Shown here in pieces: positions 1 through 6,027 of a stretch of DNA of 9,389 nt. The number at the start of each line of letters is the position of its first letter. The first letter of the stretch is position 1. The notes under the pieces were generated by a model. The model did not search any database. It saw only the letters and a program-made list of their open reading frames with translations, and was not told the DNA's origin. The stretch spans positions 1 through 9,389 of the forward strand of contig CAMZIX010000048.1 in assembly GCA_947307375.1 (NCBI GenBank), in the 5' to 3' direction. The translations under genes were made by a program, and so were the position numbers. This DNA is from an uncultured Clostridia bacterium. GTDB lineage: Bacteria; Bacillota_A; Clostridia; Oscillospirales; Oscillospiraceae.

Positions 1-1108
1 TCTGCAGCTCGAGGTCGGTCTCCTGGTTGAAGCGCTTCATGCACTCGAAGTAGTGCTCCCAGTTCCATTTGGCGCCGGTCTTCTCTTCGATGAACCTGAT
101 GCAGGCCTTGATATCCTCGGCCGCGCACTGCACCGTGTTCTCATCGTCCAGGTAGCGGACCGGGAAGCAGAGGTGGAACACGGGGATGTTCGGGAAGCGG
201 CGGGCAAAGTAGGACGAAGCCATCGTGGAGCCGTCGCAGGGCATCGAGGAGGAGATGAAGCAGGAGCCCATGTCGGGCAGCGCGTTGATGACCAGGGCGC
301 CGCACTCGGAGGAAGGCACCGGGCAGGTGTCGGAGGGCAGGCCGTAGCTCTCGACCGCGTCGATGTAGGGGATGCAGACCAGCTGGTCGATCTCGGACAC
401 GAGGAACATCGGCAGCAGCTGATGCGGGATGCTCAGCAGGTCGGGGAAGCCGGCCGCGATCTGACCCATGGTCATTTCGTCGAAGGTGAAGAGCATCTTG
501 TTGAGCTCTTCGCTGTTGCCGTTCTTGCGGTCCGCCTTGGAGAGGAAGACCAGGTTCTCCGCGACGTAGCGGAAGATCTGGAAGGTGACCTCATGGCTCA
601 TGCGCAGGTTGGAGCCGCGCAGACCCATGATGTTCTTGTCCATGAAGCCGTGGCAGCAGAAGTAGGAGATCATCCAGCGGTACCACAGCGCGCTGTTCAT
701 GGCGGGGATCAGGTCCTTGGAGAAGGTGCCGAGCAGCATGCCCCACATGTGAGCCCATTCCCAGAAGTCATAGGCGGTGTCCTTCACGCCGCGCCACTCG
801 CGGCGGACGGTGGCCATGGCGCCCTTGCGGTACAGACGGCCGAGGCTGCGCTCGCCGTTGACCACGCGGTCCCATTTCTCCTTGTTGTCCAGCGCCATGA
901 AGTCCTTGTACTCGCCCTTGATGCGCTCGCCGTCGGCCTTGATGCCGTCGACGAAGCCCTTGCCGACCGCTTTCCAGTCGGTCTCCTTGAGCATTTCACC
1001 GAAGATGCCGACGACTTCCTTCAGGTTCTCGCCCTGCTTCTTCCAGTCGATATTATCTTTGGCTTTCCAGAATTTGGGGTTGGGGAACTGAATCTTTTCC
1101 TTTGCCAT
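1..1108 (-). CDS. 2-hydroxyacyl-CoA dehydratase family subunit (3' end beyond window)
   Basis: 369 residues are visible and the C-terminus lies off the left edge. The protein resembles the HgdA/HgdB, FldB/FldC and BcrB/BcrC family, whose members hold iron-sulfur clusters and perform radical dehydration of 2-hydroxyacyl-CoA or related reductions. Family-like stretches are SDTCPVPSSECG (C262), SSMPCDGS (C291) and IPVFHLCFPVRYLDDE (about 309-323), followed by a helical EDIKACIRFIEEKTG segment. The third expected cluster cysteine would lie near the missing C-terminus. The first ~130 residues are a charged, Trp-rich extension without a motif I recognise. The ATG is preceded by GAGGAGGG (1125-1118), and its A is also the last base of the upstream stop (TAATG), so translation is probably coupled to the partner subunit. 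Substrate cannot be told from sequence. The family call is fairly sure; dehydratase versus reductase is open. Confidence 0.8.
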   Translation of the reverse strand, partial: MAKEKIQFPNPKFWKAKDNIDWKKQGENLKEVVGIFGEMLKETDWKAVGKGFVDGIKADGERIKGEYKDFMALDNKEKWDRVVNGERSLGRLYRKGAMATVRREWRGVKDTAYDFWEWAHMWGMLLGTFSKDLIPAMNSALWYRWMISYFCCHGFMDKNIMGLRGSNLRMSHEVTFQIFRYVAENLVFLSKADRKNGNSEELNKMLFTFDEMTMGQIAAGFPDLLSIPHQLLPMFLVSEIDQLVCIPYIDAVESYGLPSDTCPVPSSECGALVINALPDMGSCFISSSMPCDGSTMASSYFARRFPNIPVFHLCFPVRYLDDENTVQCAAEDIKACIRFIEEKTGAKWNWEHYFECMKRFNQETDLELQ

Positions 1109-2304
1109 TACTTGATTCCCTCCTCTTTATGGATGCGTTTGATCTCCAGGGATTCCACAAAGGCCTGGACACGGGTACGCAGCTGACCGGAGTTGCCGTT
1201 GTTGTACAGACGGTCGATGGAGAGGACGGGCCAGCCGTATTCGTCGTGCATGATGTGGCTGACCAGCGCGCGCTCGAAGCCCCAGTAGTCGCAGTACTTC
1301 ATCTGCTCGTAGATGATGCCCTCGGCCTTGAACTCCTTGGCCAGGCGGTCGGCGGTCTCGCGGCGCTGCATGACCTTCTCGTCGGAGATGTAGCGGGCGC
1401 ACTCGGAGACCTCCATGTAGTGGCGGCAGATCTGCCACAGGACGTCCTCCTCGTCGTTGAGCTCGATGACCTCGCGGCCGGGCGTGGAGCCGAAGCAGTA
1501 GCGGTCGGACACGACCAGGGCGCCGCAGCCTTCGATCAGCTTCGTGAGGCTGGGGTCGTCGATCTCGGAGCCGACGATCGCGACGCGGGCGCGGAAGGGG
1601 CTCTTCTTGTCGGGCTTTCTCGTCTTCAGCTCTTCCAGCGTCTCGCGCAGGTAGGGCAGGATGAGCGCCTTCGGGCAGGTGTAGGTGACCAGGTTGAGCA
1701 CATGGAACTCATAGCCGGTGATGACCGGATTGTCAGCCTTGCGCATCTCTCTGATCTCGGAGATGATGCGGCAGACCTCGTTGTGCTCCTCGACGGCCTT
1801 GCGGATCGCCTCGTCGGACACGTCCACGCCGAAGGTGTCGTGGATGCGGCCCAGCACGTGGGCGCGCATCTGCTTGACGTAGGCGTCGATGGTGTAGTCC
1901 GTGATCTTGAAGGGCATGTCGGTGTGGGTCACGAAGAAATTGGGATTCTCGTTGACCTTCAGGATCTCGAAGTGCTCCATGGAGCGGTTCATCATCGAGC
2001 AGGCGTCCACGCCGATCAGCGCGTCCAGATACCGGTAGCCGCCCTCGATGGCGCGCTCGAGCAGCGCGCGGGCGTACTCGCAGGTGTAGTTGGACATGTA
2101 GTAGGTGGCGATGTCGATGGAGCCGGTGTTGGGTGCGCGCAGTCTGGTGGAGAAGCAGTTGCCGACGTTGAGCAGCACTTCCGGGATATGGAAGCAGGTA
2201 TAGCCCAGGCAGACGCCGCCGTCGGCCTTGGCCTGTTCGATGAGCTCATTGTCGGCGTTCTCAAGCAGACGCTCAAAGTAGATCAGATGCTTAAGATCTT
2301 TCAA
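1108..2304 (-). CDS. 2-hydroxyacyl-CoA dehydratase family subunit (HgdB/FldC-like)
   Basis: 398 residues, near the usual length for the beta-type subunit. Three cysteines sit where the family binds its [4Fe-4S] cluster: C37 in GYTCFHIPEVLL, C102 in DACSMMNRS and C338 in MKYCDYWGFE. The family stretch VGSEIDDPSLTKLIEGCG...VSDRYCFGSTPG spans about 244-276. Together with the overlapping downstream gene it should form a heterodimer acting on CoA thioesters in the cytoplasm, in fermentation of hydroxy acids or amino acids, or in reduction of an acyl-CoA. The start is TTG: no ATG occurs before residue 70, and a strong AGAGGTG lies 6 bases upstream. The gene follows the CooC-like ATPase by 25 bases, so the three are probably one transcript. 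Substrate is unknown. Confidence 0.88.
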   Translation of the reverse strand: MKDLKHLIYFERLLENADNELIEQAKADGGVCLGYTCFHIPEVLLNVGNCFSTRLRAPNTGSIDIATYYMSNYTCEYARALLERAIEGGYRYLDALIGVDACSMMNRSMEHFEILKVNENPNFFVTHTDMPFKITDYTIDAYVKQMRAHVLGRIHDTFGVDVSDEAIRKAVEEHNEVCRIISEIREMRKADNPVITGYEFHVLNLVTYTCPKALILPYLRETLEELKTRKPDKKSPFRARVAIVGSEIDDPSLTKLIEGCGALVVSDRYCFGSTPGREVIELNDEEDVLWQICRHYMEVSECARYISDEKVMQRRETADRLAKEFKAEGIIYEQMKYCDYWGFERALVSHIMHDEYGWPVLSIDRLYNNGNSGQLRTRVQAFVESLEIKRIHKEEGIK

Positions 2305-2329
2305 ATGTTACACCTCTTCTTTTGAAAAA

Positions 2330-3094
2330 TTACAGGATCTCTATCTTTTGGAGTGCTTCCCTCACTCCTTTGAGTACAGCGGAATCTTCGGACAGTTCAA
2401 GCACGCTCTTGCCCCGGATCTCGTTGGCGGCGAAGACCGCGTCCGCGGGGATCGCGGCGAGGATCTCCACCCCGGGCACCTGGGTCAGCCCGACGAGCTC
2501 CGGATTGGTCACGCGGTTGATGATGACGCCGATCTTCTCGTAGGAGATCAGCTCGTCCGCCACGCCCTTGATCGTCTCCACGACCTGGGCGCCCTTTTTG
2601 CTCTGGTCAGTGATGAGCAGCAGGTGGGTGACCTTGTCCATCACGCGTCGCTGGATCTGTTCGATGCCTGCCTCGCCGTCGATGATGACGTAGTCGAAGC
2701 TGTTGGCCAGCAGGCTGATGACCTCTTTCAGATAGGAGTTCACCTTGCAGTAGCAGCCGGAGCTCTCCGGCCGGCCGATCGCCAGAAAGGCGAAGCCGGG
2801 CATTTCGACCAGCGCGTCGAAAATGCGGAAGCGCGCCTCGCTGAGAAGCTCCATCGCTTCCCGGGTCTCACCGTTTTCGACACTGTCGACGATGCTCTGG
2901 CGAATGTCGTCCAGCGTCAGCTTCACGTCCACGCCAAGAGCGACGGACAGGCCGACGGCGGGATCGGCGTCGATGGCGAGGATTTTTTTGTCTGGATACT
3001 TCTCCACCATCAGCCGGACGATCGAAGCGCAGATCGAGGTCTTGCCTACGCCGCCCTTGCCTGCAACCGTGAGTATCTTGGCTTTGTGTTCCAT
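2330..3094 (-). CDS. CooC-type P-loop metallo-ATPase (CO dehydrogenase maturation factor family)
   Basis: 254 residues, a typical CooC length. It has the deviant Walker A loop AGKGGVGKT (11-19) with signature lysine K13, an IDADP segment (41-45), the CXC pair C114/C116 in SSGCYCK, and a Walker B/switch region YVIIDGEAGIEQIQRR (135-150) that parallels the D-x-EAG-x-E of CooC. In CooC the CXC pair of a dimer binds a metal ion and ATP turnover drives nickel insertion into CO dehydrogenase. No CO dehydrogenase or acetyl-CoA synthase gene is visible here; instead the gene leads an operon with two dehydratase-family subunits. I infer that it serves metal/cluster maturation or energised activation of that enzyme. 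The ATG is preceded by AAGGGGGG with 6 bases spacing. The family is sure; the partner assignment rests on context only. Confidence 0.88.
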   Translation of the reverse strand: MEHKAKILTVAGKGGVGKTSICASIVRLMVEKYPDKKILAIDADPAVGLSVALGVDVKLTLDDIRQSIVDSVENGETREAMELLSEARFRIFDALVEMPGFAFLAIGRPESSGCYCKVNSYLKEVISLLANSFDYVIIDGEAGIEQIQRRVMDKVTHLLLITDQSKKGAQVVETIKGVADELISYEKIGVIINRVTNPELVGLTQVPGVEILAAIPADAVFAANEIRGKSVLELSEDSAVLKGVREALQKIEIL

Positions 3095-3131
3095 ATGCGT
3101 CCCCCCTTGAACATGCGCACACTATGCGGGT

Positions 3132-3174
3132 ATTATATCGTAGGTATTGTAACACATTGTCACTTTGTTTGCAA
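3132..3174 (-). promoter_or_regulatory. sigma-A-like promoter(s) of the CooC/dehydratase operon
   Basis: On the minus strand TTGCAA (3174-3169) is followed after exactly 17 bases by TACAAT (3151-3146), a good -35/-10 pair. A perfect TATAAT lies 8 bases further downstream (3137-3132), but its -35 is poor (GTGACA at 20 bases spacing). Either one gives a short leader of roughly 30-45 bases ahead of the CooC-like start. Both lie between the terminator of the preceding unit and the ribosome binding site. Confidence 0.65.
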
Positions 3175-3239
3175 GAAAAACCCCCGCCCCGGGATACTTT
3201 TGGGCGTTATTGACAAGCGCGGCGCCGCAAAATCGGCAA

Positions 3240-3276
3240 AATGCGCGAAAAGCCCGCCGCGCATCGCGCGGCGGGC
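3240..3276 (-). terminator. rho-independent terminator of the sigma/anti-sigma unit
   Basis: A perfect 11-bp GC-only stem (arms GCCCGCCGCGC and GCGCGGCGGGC, 3-base loop) lies at 3252-3276. On the minus strand it is followed by TTTT and then a second TTTT after a short gap. It begins 23 bases after the stop of the anti-sigma gene. The T7 tract on the plus strand near 3293-3300 is too far from the stem to form a plus-strand terminator. Confidence 0.75.
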
Positions 3277-3298
3277 CTGTGTAAATTGAGCTGTTTTT

Positions 3299-4075
3299 TT
3301 ATCCTATCGGGTGAGCGTTGCCGAGCATCAGGGACGTCGATTTTTCGCCGGTACTTAGATAAACGTACATCGGCGCTCCTTCCTCGTCGCCTTCGAAAAA
3401 CACAGTGAGATAATAGTTCATTGGATACAGCTCGGGCAAATCCTTCAGCAAGGTCGAACCGTCGACTGCCACCCAGTGTGAATGATACATTTCCTCATCC
3501 GTCGTGTCCTCGATCCGGTATCCCGAGAAGCCCCAGTATTCCGCCAGCAGACTGCAGAGCCGGTCGACGGTCATCCCTGCAGGGAAAAGATCATCTGTAC
3601 CGCCCTCTCTGACGCTCAGCCAGGCCAGCACGATCTTCCCGCTGATCGTATCAACGTCCAGTGTACCCCAATACCTCGCATCGGAATACCAGCGCAGTTC
3701 ATAGCTGTGTGGGAATAGGCGGCCATACCAATAGTCTCCGCCGCGCCGCTCGCGATTTTCCGCGATCTCTGTCGCCGGGCCTTCGAGAACCACATTCCGG
3801 GAGATGAGCCCGAGTTCCTTCCAGACTTCAATCTGCTCCATAGCGACCCGCTCCGCGCTCTCCGGACCCAGTGCCGTACTACCTATCGCGTAAGCCGCGA
3901 CGCCCAACCCCAGGATCAGCGCGGCGGCAAGGGCAAAAGTGATGATCCGTTTCTTGCTCATGTGTACGATCCTCTCCGGGCCTTCCTGTACGGCGTCGGG
4001 CTCAAGGACCGCCGCTTCGCTGATATACCGGTCGTCCAGACCGTTGAGCATCAGGCTGATCGTTTCCCGCTTCAT
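3299..4075 (-). CDS. membrane-bound putative anti-sigma factor, ECF partner
   Basis: 258 residues. A short cytoplasmic N-terminus carries MLNGLDDRYISEAA (9-22), a pattern I associate with clostridial ECF-linked membrane proteins. It is followed by basic SKKR and one membrane helix (about 44-66). The remaining ~190 residues should be outside the cell and match no domain I recognise; they are rich in aromatic and acidic residues and contain no cysteine. There is no visible zinc-anti-sigma HxxxCxxC motif. The start overlaps the sigma stop as ATGA, and AGGAGGG lies 9 bases upstream inside the sigma gene, so the two are translationally coupled. I infer that the N-terminus holds the sigma factor and the outer domain senses an envelope or ligand signal. 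The anti-sigma role is from position and layout, not from a defined domain. Confidence 0.72.
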   Translation of the reverse strand: MKRETISLMLNGLDDRYISEAAVLEPDAVQEGPERIVHMSKKRIITFALAAALILGLGVAAYAIGSTALGPESAERVAMEQIEVWKELGLISRNVVLEGPATEIAENRERRGGDYWYGRLFPHSYELRWYSDARYWGTLDVDTISGKIVLAWLSVREGGTDDLFPAGMTVDRLCSLLAEYWGFSGYRIEDTTDEEMYHSHWVAVDGSTLLKDLPELYPMNYYLTVFFEGDEEGAPMYVYLSTGEKSTSLMLGNAHPIG

Positions 4076-4629
4076 ACAAGCAATCCCTCCTTTTCAAGAT
4101 AGCGTTTGAGTTTCTTTCGGATACGGAAAAGGCGGACAGTCACACTGTTGGTCGTCGAATGCGCCATCGCGGCGACGTCCTGCAGCGGATCGGCATACCA
4201 GTAGCGCCGCGTAAAGAGGACGCGATCGGAACAGCTCAGCGTCGCCATAAAGCCGTTGATCGCTTCGGCGAGGTCTTTCGCTTCCAGCGCCTCTTCCACG
4301 CCGCCGCTGTCGGCAAGACAGTCTTCCAGCTCGTCCAGCGCGAGGTCGTACCGGCTGTTTCGCTTATCGGCCGTGTTGGTATGATATTTCTTTGTCGCAA
4401 GATTGCGCGCGATCCTGCAGACGAAGGTCCGCAGCGGGTCCGGGCGGTGCGGCGGGATGGCGTTCCAGGTCCCGAGGTATGTGTCGTTCACGACCTCCTC
4501 GGCGTCCTGTTCGTTTCCGAGAATATTCCGCGCCACGCGGGCCACGGCGCCGCCGTGTTTTTTGTCCAGTTCGGTGATCGCCTGTTCCGAGCGCTCGAAA
4601 AACAGGTCGATGATCTCCTTGTCTGTCAT
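4072..4629 (-). CDS. RNA polymerase sigma factor, ECF (sigma-70 family)
   Basis: 185 residues, the normal ECF size. Region 2 spans about 10-80, with NEQDAEEVVNDTYLGTWNAI (39-58) for core binding and -10 recognition, then RTFVCRIARNLATKKYH. Region 4 spans about 115-180 with a helix-turn-helix near 149-172 (LQDVAAMAHSTTNSVTVRL) and the basic tail RIRKKLKRYLEKEG. There is no sigma-1.1 or sigma-3 domain. The ATG is preceded by AGAGGTGA. It is co-transcribed and overlapped by 4 bases with its probable anti-sigma gene. The regulon is unknown. The promoter ahead of it looks like a sigma-A extended -10 site, so basal expression probably does not need the factor itself. Confidence 0.9.
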   Translation of the reverse strand: MTDKEIIDLFFERSEQAITELDKKHGGAVARVARNILGNEQDAEEVVNDTYLGTWNAIPPHRPDPLRTFVCRIARNLATKKYHTNTADKRNSRYDLALDELEDCLADSGGVEEALEAKDLAEAINGFMATLSCSDRVLFTRRYWYADPLQDVAAMAHSTTNSVTVRLFRIRKKLKRYLEKEGLLV

Positions 4630-4698
4630 AGGCTGTCACCTCTTTCCGCCTTCACCCATATACTACGGATCCGCGCGCGGGCATTAACCGTTTTTTCC

Positions 4699-4707
4699 AT
4701 TATAGCA
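4699..4707 (-). promoter_or_regulatory. extended -10 promoter of the ECF sigma operon
   Basis: The minus strand reads TGCTATAAT (4707-4699), a perfect -10 hexamer with the TGn extension. The -35 position at 17 bases spacing falls inside the preceding terminator stem and reads CGGGCT, which is not a -35. The extended -10 could compensate. The implied leader is about 60 bases. No second promoter was recognised nearer the gene. Confidence 0.6.
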
Positions 4708-4710
4708 CAA

Positions 4711-4750
4711 AACGCAAAAACAGCCCGGACGGAGTGTTCCGCCCGGACTG
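4711..4750 (-). terminator. minus-strand rho-independent terminator behind the tspO region
   Basis: Arms at 4721-4733 and 4738-4750 form a 13-bp stem with a 4-base loop, followed on the minus strand by TTTTTGCGTTTT. Read as minus-strand RNA, all 13 positions pair, two of them as G-U wobbles. Read as plus-strand RNA, the same two positions are A-C mismatches. This asymmetry shows that the functional transcript is the minus strand, i.e. readthrough from the TspO gene ~200 bases upstream. Confidence 0.8.
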
Positions 4751-4756
4751 TTGCGT

Positions 4757-4945
4757 CTTTTTCAAAAAGCCTCGCAGAGTTTTTTCGCCGCAGCGAAAAA
4801 AGAAATAAATCGTTTTTTGCGGGGGCGTGTACCTCGCAAAAAACACGATGCGCCCTGCCAGTGTGCGAGCGTCTCCCGCAAGCGAGTGCATGCAGCAGGG
4901 CGAATCCCTTTCACCGAAAAGCCCAGCGAAGCGGGTTTTCGGTGA
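4757..4945. repeat. hairpin-rich intergenic block (possible repeat element or structured RNA)
   Basis: The gap between the TspO stop and the sigma promoter has no convincing gene. It is made of successive inverted repeats. TCACCGAAAA/TTTTCGGTGA (4911-4920 with 4936-4945) has a further CCC/GGG inside and starts 1 base after the TspO stop. CGCCCTGC/GCAGGGCG pairs 4851-4858 with 4895-4902. TTTTTTGCG/CGCAAAAAA pairs 4813-4821 with 4835-4843. TTTTTTCGC/GCGAAAAAA pairs 4780-4788 with 4793-4801. A weak CTTTTT/AAAAAG lies at 4757-4769. Such stacking suggests a REP/MITE-like intergenic repeat or a structured 3' UTR; only one copy is visible, so the repeat call is inference. Confidence 0.5.
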
Positions 4946-4946
4946 G

Positions 4947-5420
4947 TTAGTTCAGGATCGCCACGCCCAGATTCAGATACGCGGCGAAAAAGAGCCAGAT
5001 CAGATAAGGCAGCAGCAGATCGCCGGCGCGCTTTTCGATATAGCGGAACAGCACCCGGCACAGCAGCACGGCCGCGATCAGCAGCACCAGCCACACGAAG
5101 GCGAAGGTGTACCAGCCCAGCCGGAAGAAAAACAGCGGCCAGAGCAGGTTGATCCCGAGCTGCGCGGCGTAGACCGTCAGCGCCCTGCGCCTGCGGGGCT
5201 CCGAGGCCTCCGACGAGAGCACCAGCCAGCTTGCGTAGCCCATCAGCAGATACAGCGCCGTCCAGACAATCGGGAACAGCCAGCCGGGCGGCGAGAGCAG
5301 CGGCTTGTGCATGGCGCCGTAGCTGTCGCCGAAGCCGCCCGCCAGCAGCGCCCCGAGCCCTCCGGCCAGCAGCGGAACGGCCAGGCACAGCAGCAGCGTC
5401 TTGATATTCTTCCCTTTCAT
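4947..5420 (-). CDS. tspO: TspO/MBR family tryptophan-rich sensory membrane protein
   Basis: 157 residues from the chosen ATG, the family's usual length, with five membrane helices at about 7-28, 46-67, 78-98, 103-124 and 133-154. Hallmarks are KPLLSPPGWLFPIVWTALY (39-57), LGINLLWPLFFF (88-99) with conserved aromatic residues, and AAYLNLGVAILN at the C-terminus. TspO proteins bind porphyrins and other hydrophobic ligands in the membrane and have been linked to tetrapyrrole handling and stress signalling; the role in an anaerobic Clostridia-type cell is unclear. An in-frame GTG three codons upstream (5429) is possible, but GGGGTGA (5432-5426) is placed for the ATG at 5420. It stands alone, divergent from the GtrA-family gene, with its terminator displaced ~200 bases downstream by the hairpin block. 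Confidence 0.9.
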   Translation of the reverse strand: MKGKNIKTLLLCLAVPLLAGGLGALLAGGFGDSYGAMHKPLLSPPGWLFPIVWTALYLLMGYASWLVLSSEASEPRRRRALTVYAAQLGINLLWPLFFFRLGWYTFAFVWLVLLIAAVLLCRVLFRYIEKRAGDLLLPYLIWLFFAAYLNLGVAILN

Positions 5421-5460
5421 GACGATCACCCCGCTGCTACTATATGGCGGACAGGTGCCT

Positions 5461-5487
5461 TTTATGCACGCGGCGCGATTGCTTCAA
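5461..5487 (-). promoter_or_regulatory. weak candidate promoter for tspO
   Basis: The minus strand reads TTGAAG (5487-5482) then CATAAA (5466-5461) with 15 bases between, a sub-optimal pair. A closer TATAGT (5444-5439) would start transcription on top of the ribosome binding site and is less likely. No stronger minus-strand promoter was seen in the 127-base divergent region. Confidence 0.25.
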
Positions 5488-5503
5488 ATATTAAAAGTTT
5501 CTG

Positions 5504-5532
5504 TTGCCATTTTTCTTCTTTCGCCGTATACT
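5504..5532 (+). promoter_or_regulatory. sigma-A-like promoter of the GtrA-family gene
   Basis: TTGCCA (5504-5509), 17 bases, then TATACT (5527-5532): each hexamer is one base off consensus and the spacing is ideal. Transcription would start near 5539, giving a leader of only about 20 bases that consists mostly of the AGAGGAGG ribosome binding site (5543-5550). Confidence 0.8.
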
Positions 5533-5557
5533 GTCGCTGTCGAGAGGAGGCTTTGCC

Positions 5558-5962
5558 GTGGACAAGAAGAAGGAAGCCTGGCGCGCCGTCAAATTCACGC
5601 TCTTTTCCATCAGCGCCGGTCTGATCGAGATGGGCAGCTTCGCGCTGCTGACCGCGCTGACCGACTGGAGCTACTGGCCGCGCTATCTGATCGCGCTGAC
5701 GCTCTCGGTGCTGTGGAACTTCACCCTCAACCGCAACTTCACCTTCAAATCGGCCTCGAACGTGCCGATCGCGATGCTGAAGGTGGCTGCCTACTACGCG
5801 GTCTTCACGCCGCTGAGCACCTGGGCCGGGCACTATCTGGCCGACACGCTGGGCTGGAACGATTTCCTCGTCACGGCGCTCAACATGGCCGTCAACTTCG
5901 TCACCGAGTTCCTGTACCAGCGCTTTTTCGTCTTCGGCAAGAGCATCGATACAAAACAATAA
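5558..5962 (+). CDS. GtrA-like small membrane protein
   Basis: 134 residues from GTG, the family's usual size, with four predicted membrane helices (about 13-33, 40-58, 72-92, 103-122). Signatures are VLWNFTLNRNFTF (51-63) and EFLYQRFFVF (117-126). GtrA-family proteins are thought to move lipid-linked sugars (undecaprenyl-phosphate glucose) across the membrane for decoration of surface polysaccharide or teichoic acid. The usual glycosyltransferase partner is not adjacent. The GTG is chosen because AGAGGAGG ends 7 bases before it; an upstream in-frame TTG at 5504 would sit on the -35 box and cannot be transcribed from this promoter. This is a monocistronic unit and the only plus-strand gene here. 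Confidence 0.88.
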   Translation: MDKKKEAWRAVKFTLFSISAGLIEMGSFALLTALTDWSYWPRYLIALTLSVLWNFTLNRNFTFKSASNVPIAMLKVAAYYAVFTPLSTWAGHYLADTLGWNDFLVTALNMAVNFVTEFLYQRFFVFGKSIDTKQ

Positions 5963-5976
5963 CCCGGCAAACGCCG

Positions 5977-6012
5977 ACGGGAGGATACGCTTTCGCGTAT
6001 CCTCCCGTTTTT
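5977..6012 (+). terminator. rho-independent terminator of the GtrA-family gene
   Basis: A perfect 14-bp stem (arms 5977-5990 and 5995-6008, loop TTTC) is followed by TTTTTCGCTTTT on the plus strand. It sits 15 bases past the stop and between two convergent genes. The minus strand has no T-tract after the stem, so it is mainly a plus-strand terminator; it could act weakly for the operon arriving from the right. Confidence 0.92.
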
Positions 6013-6027
6013 CGCTTTTCCGGCGGA

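Noticed and set aside
3201..3240. Plus-strand TTGACA near 3210 as a promoter
   Set aside because: The region at the correct spacing downstream is GC-rich without a -10, and no plus-strand gene follows.
53..3289. Long plus-strand open frames at 53-1186, 1102-2325 and 2348-3289
   Set aside because: They mirror the minus-strand dehydratase and ATPase genes, have Val/Ala/Asp/His-rich composition typical of antisense frames in GC-rich coding DNA, and lack recognisable domains or matching ribosome binding sites.
4757..4945. CRISPR array or tRNA in the hairpin block
   Set aside because: The repeats are inverted, of different sequence, and irregularly spaced; no direct repeats with constant spacers and no cloverleaf were found.
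4762..5388. Minus-strand frame running through tspO and the hairpin block
   Set aside because: It overlaps tspO out of frame, is Arg/Ala-rich without a domain, and extends into inverted repeats; tspO itself has all family hallmarks.
5504..5557. Upstream TTG start (5504) for the GtrA-family protein
   Set aside because: The TTG is the first bases of the -35 box, before the transcription start; GTG at 5558 has an ideal ribosome binding site and gives the normal family length.
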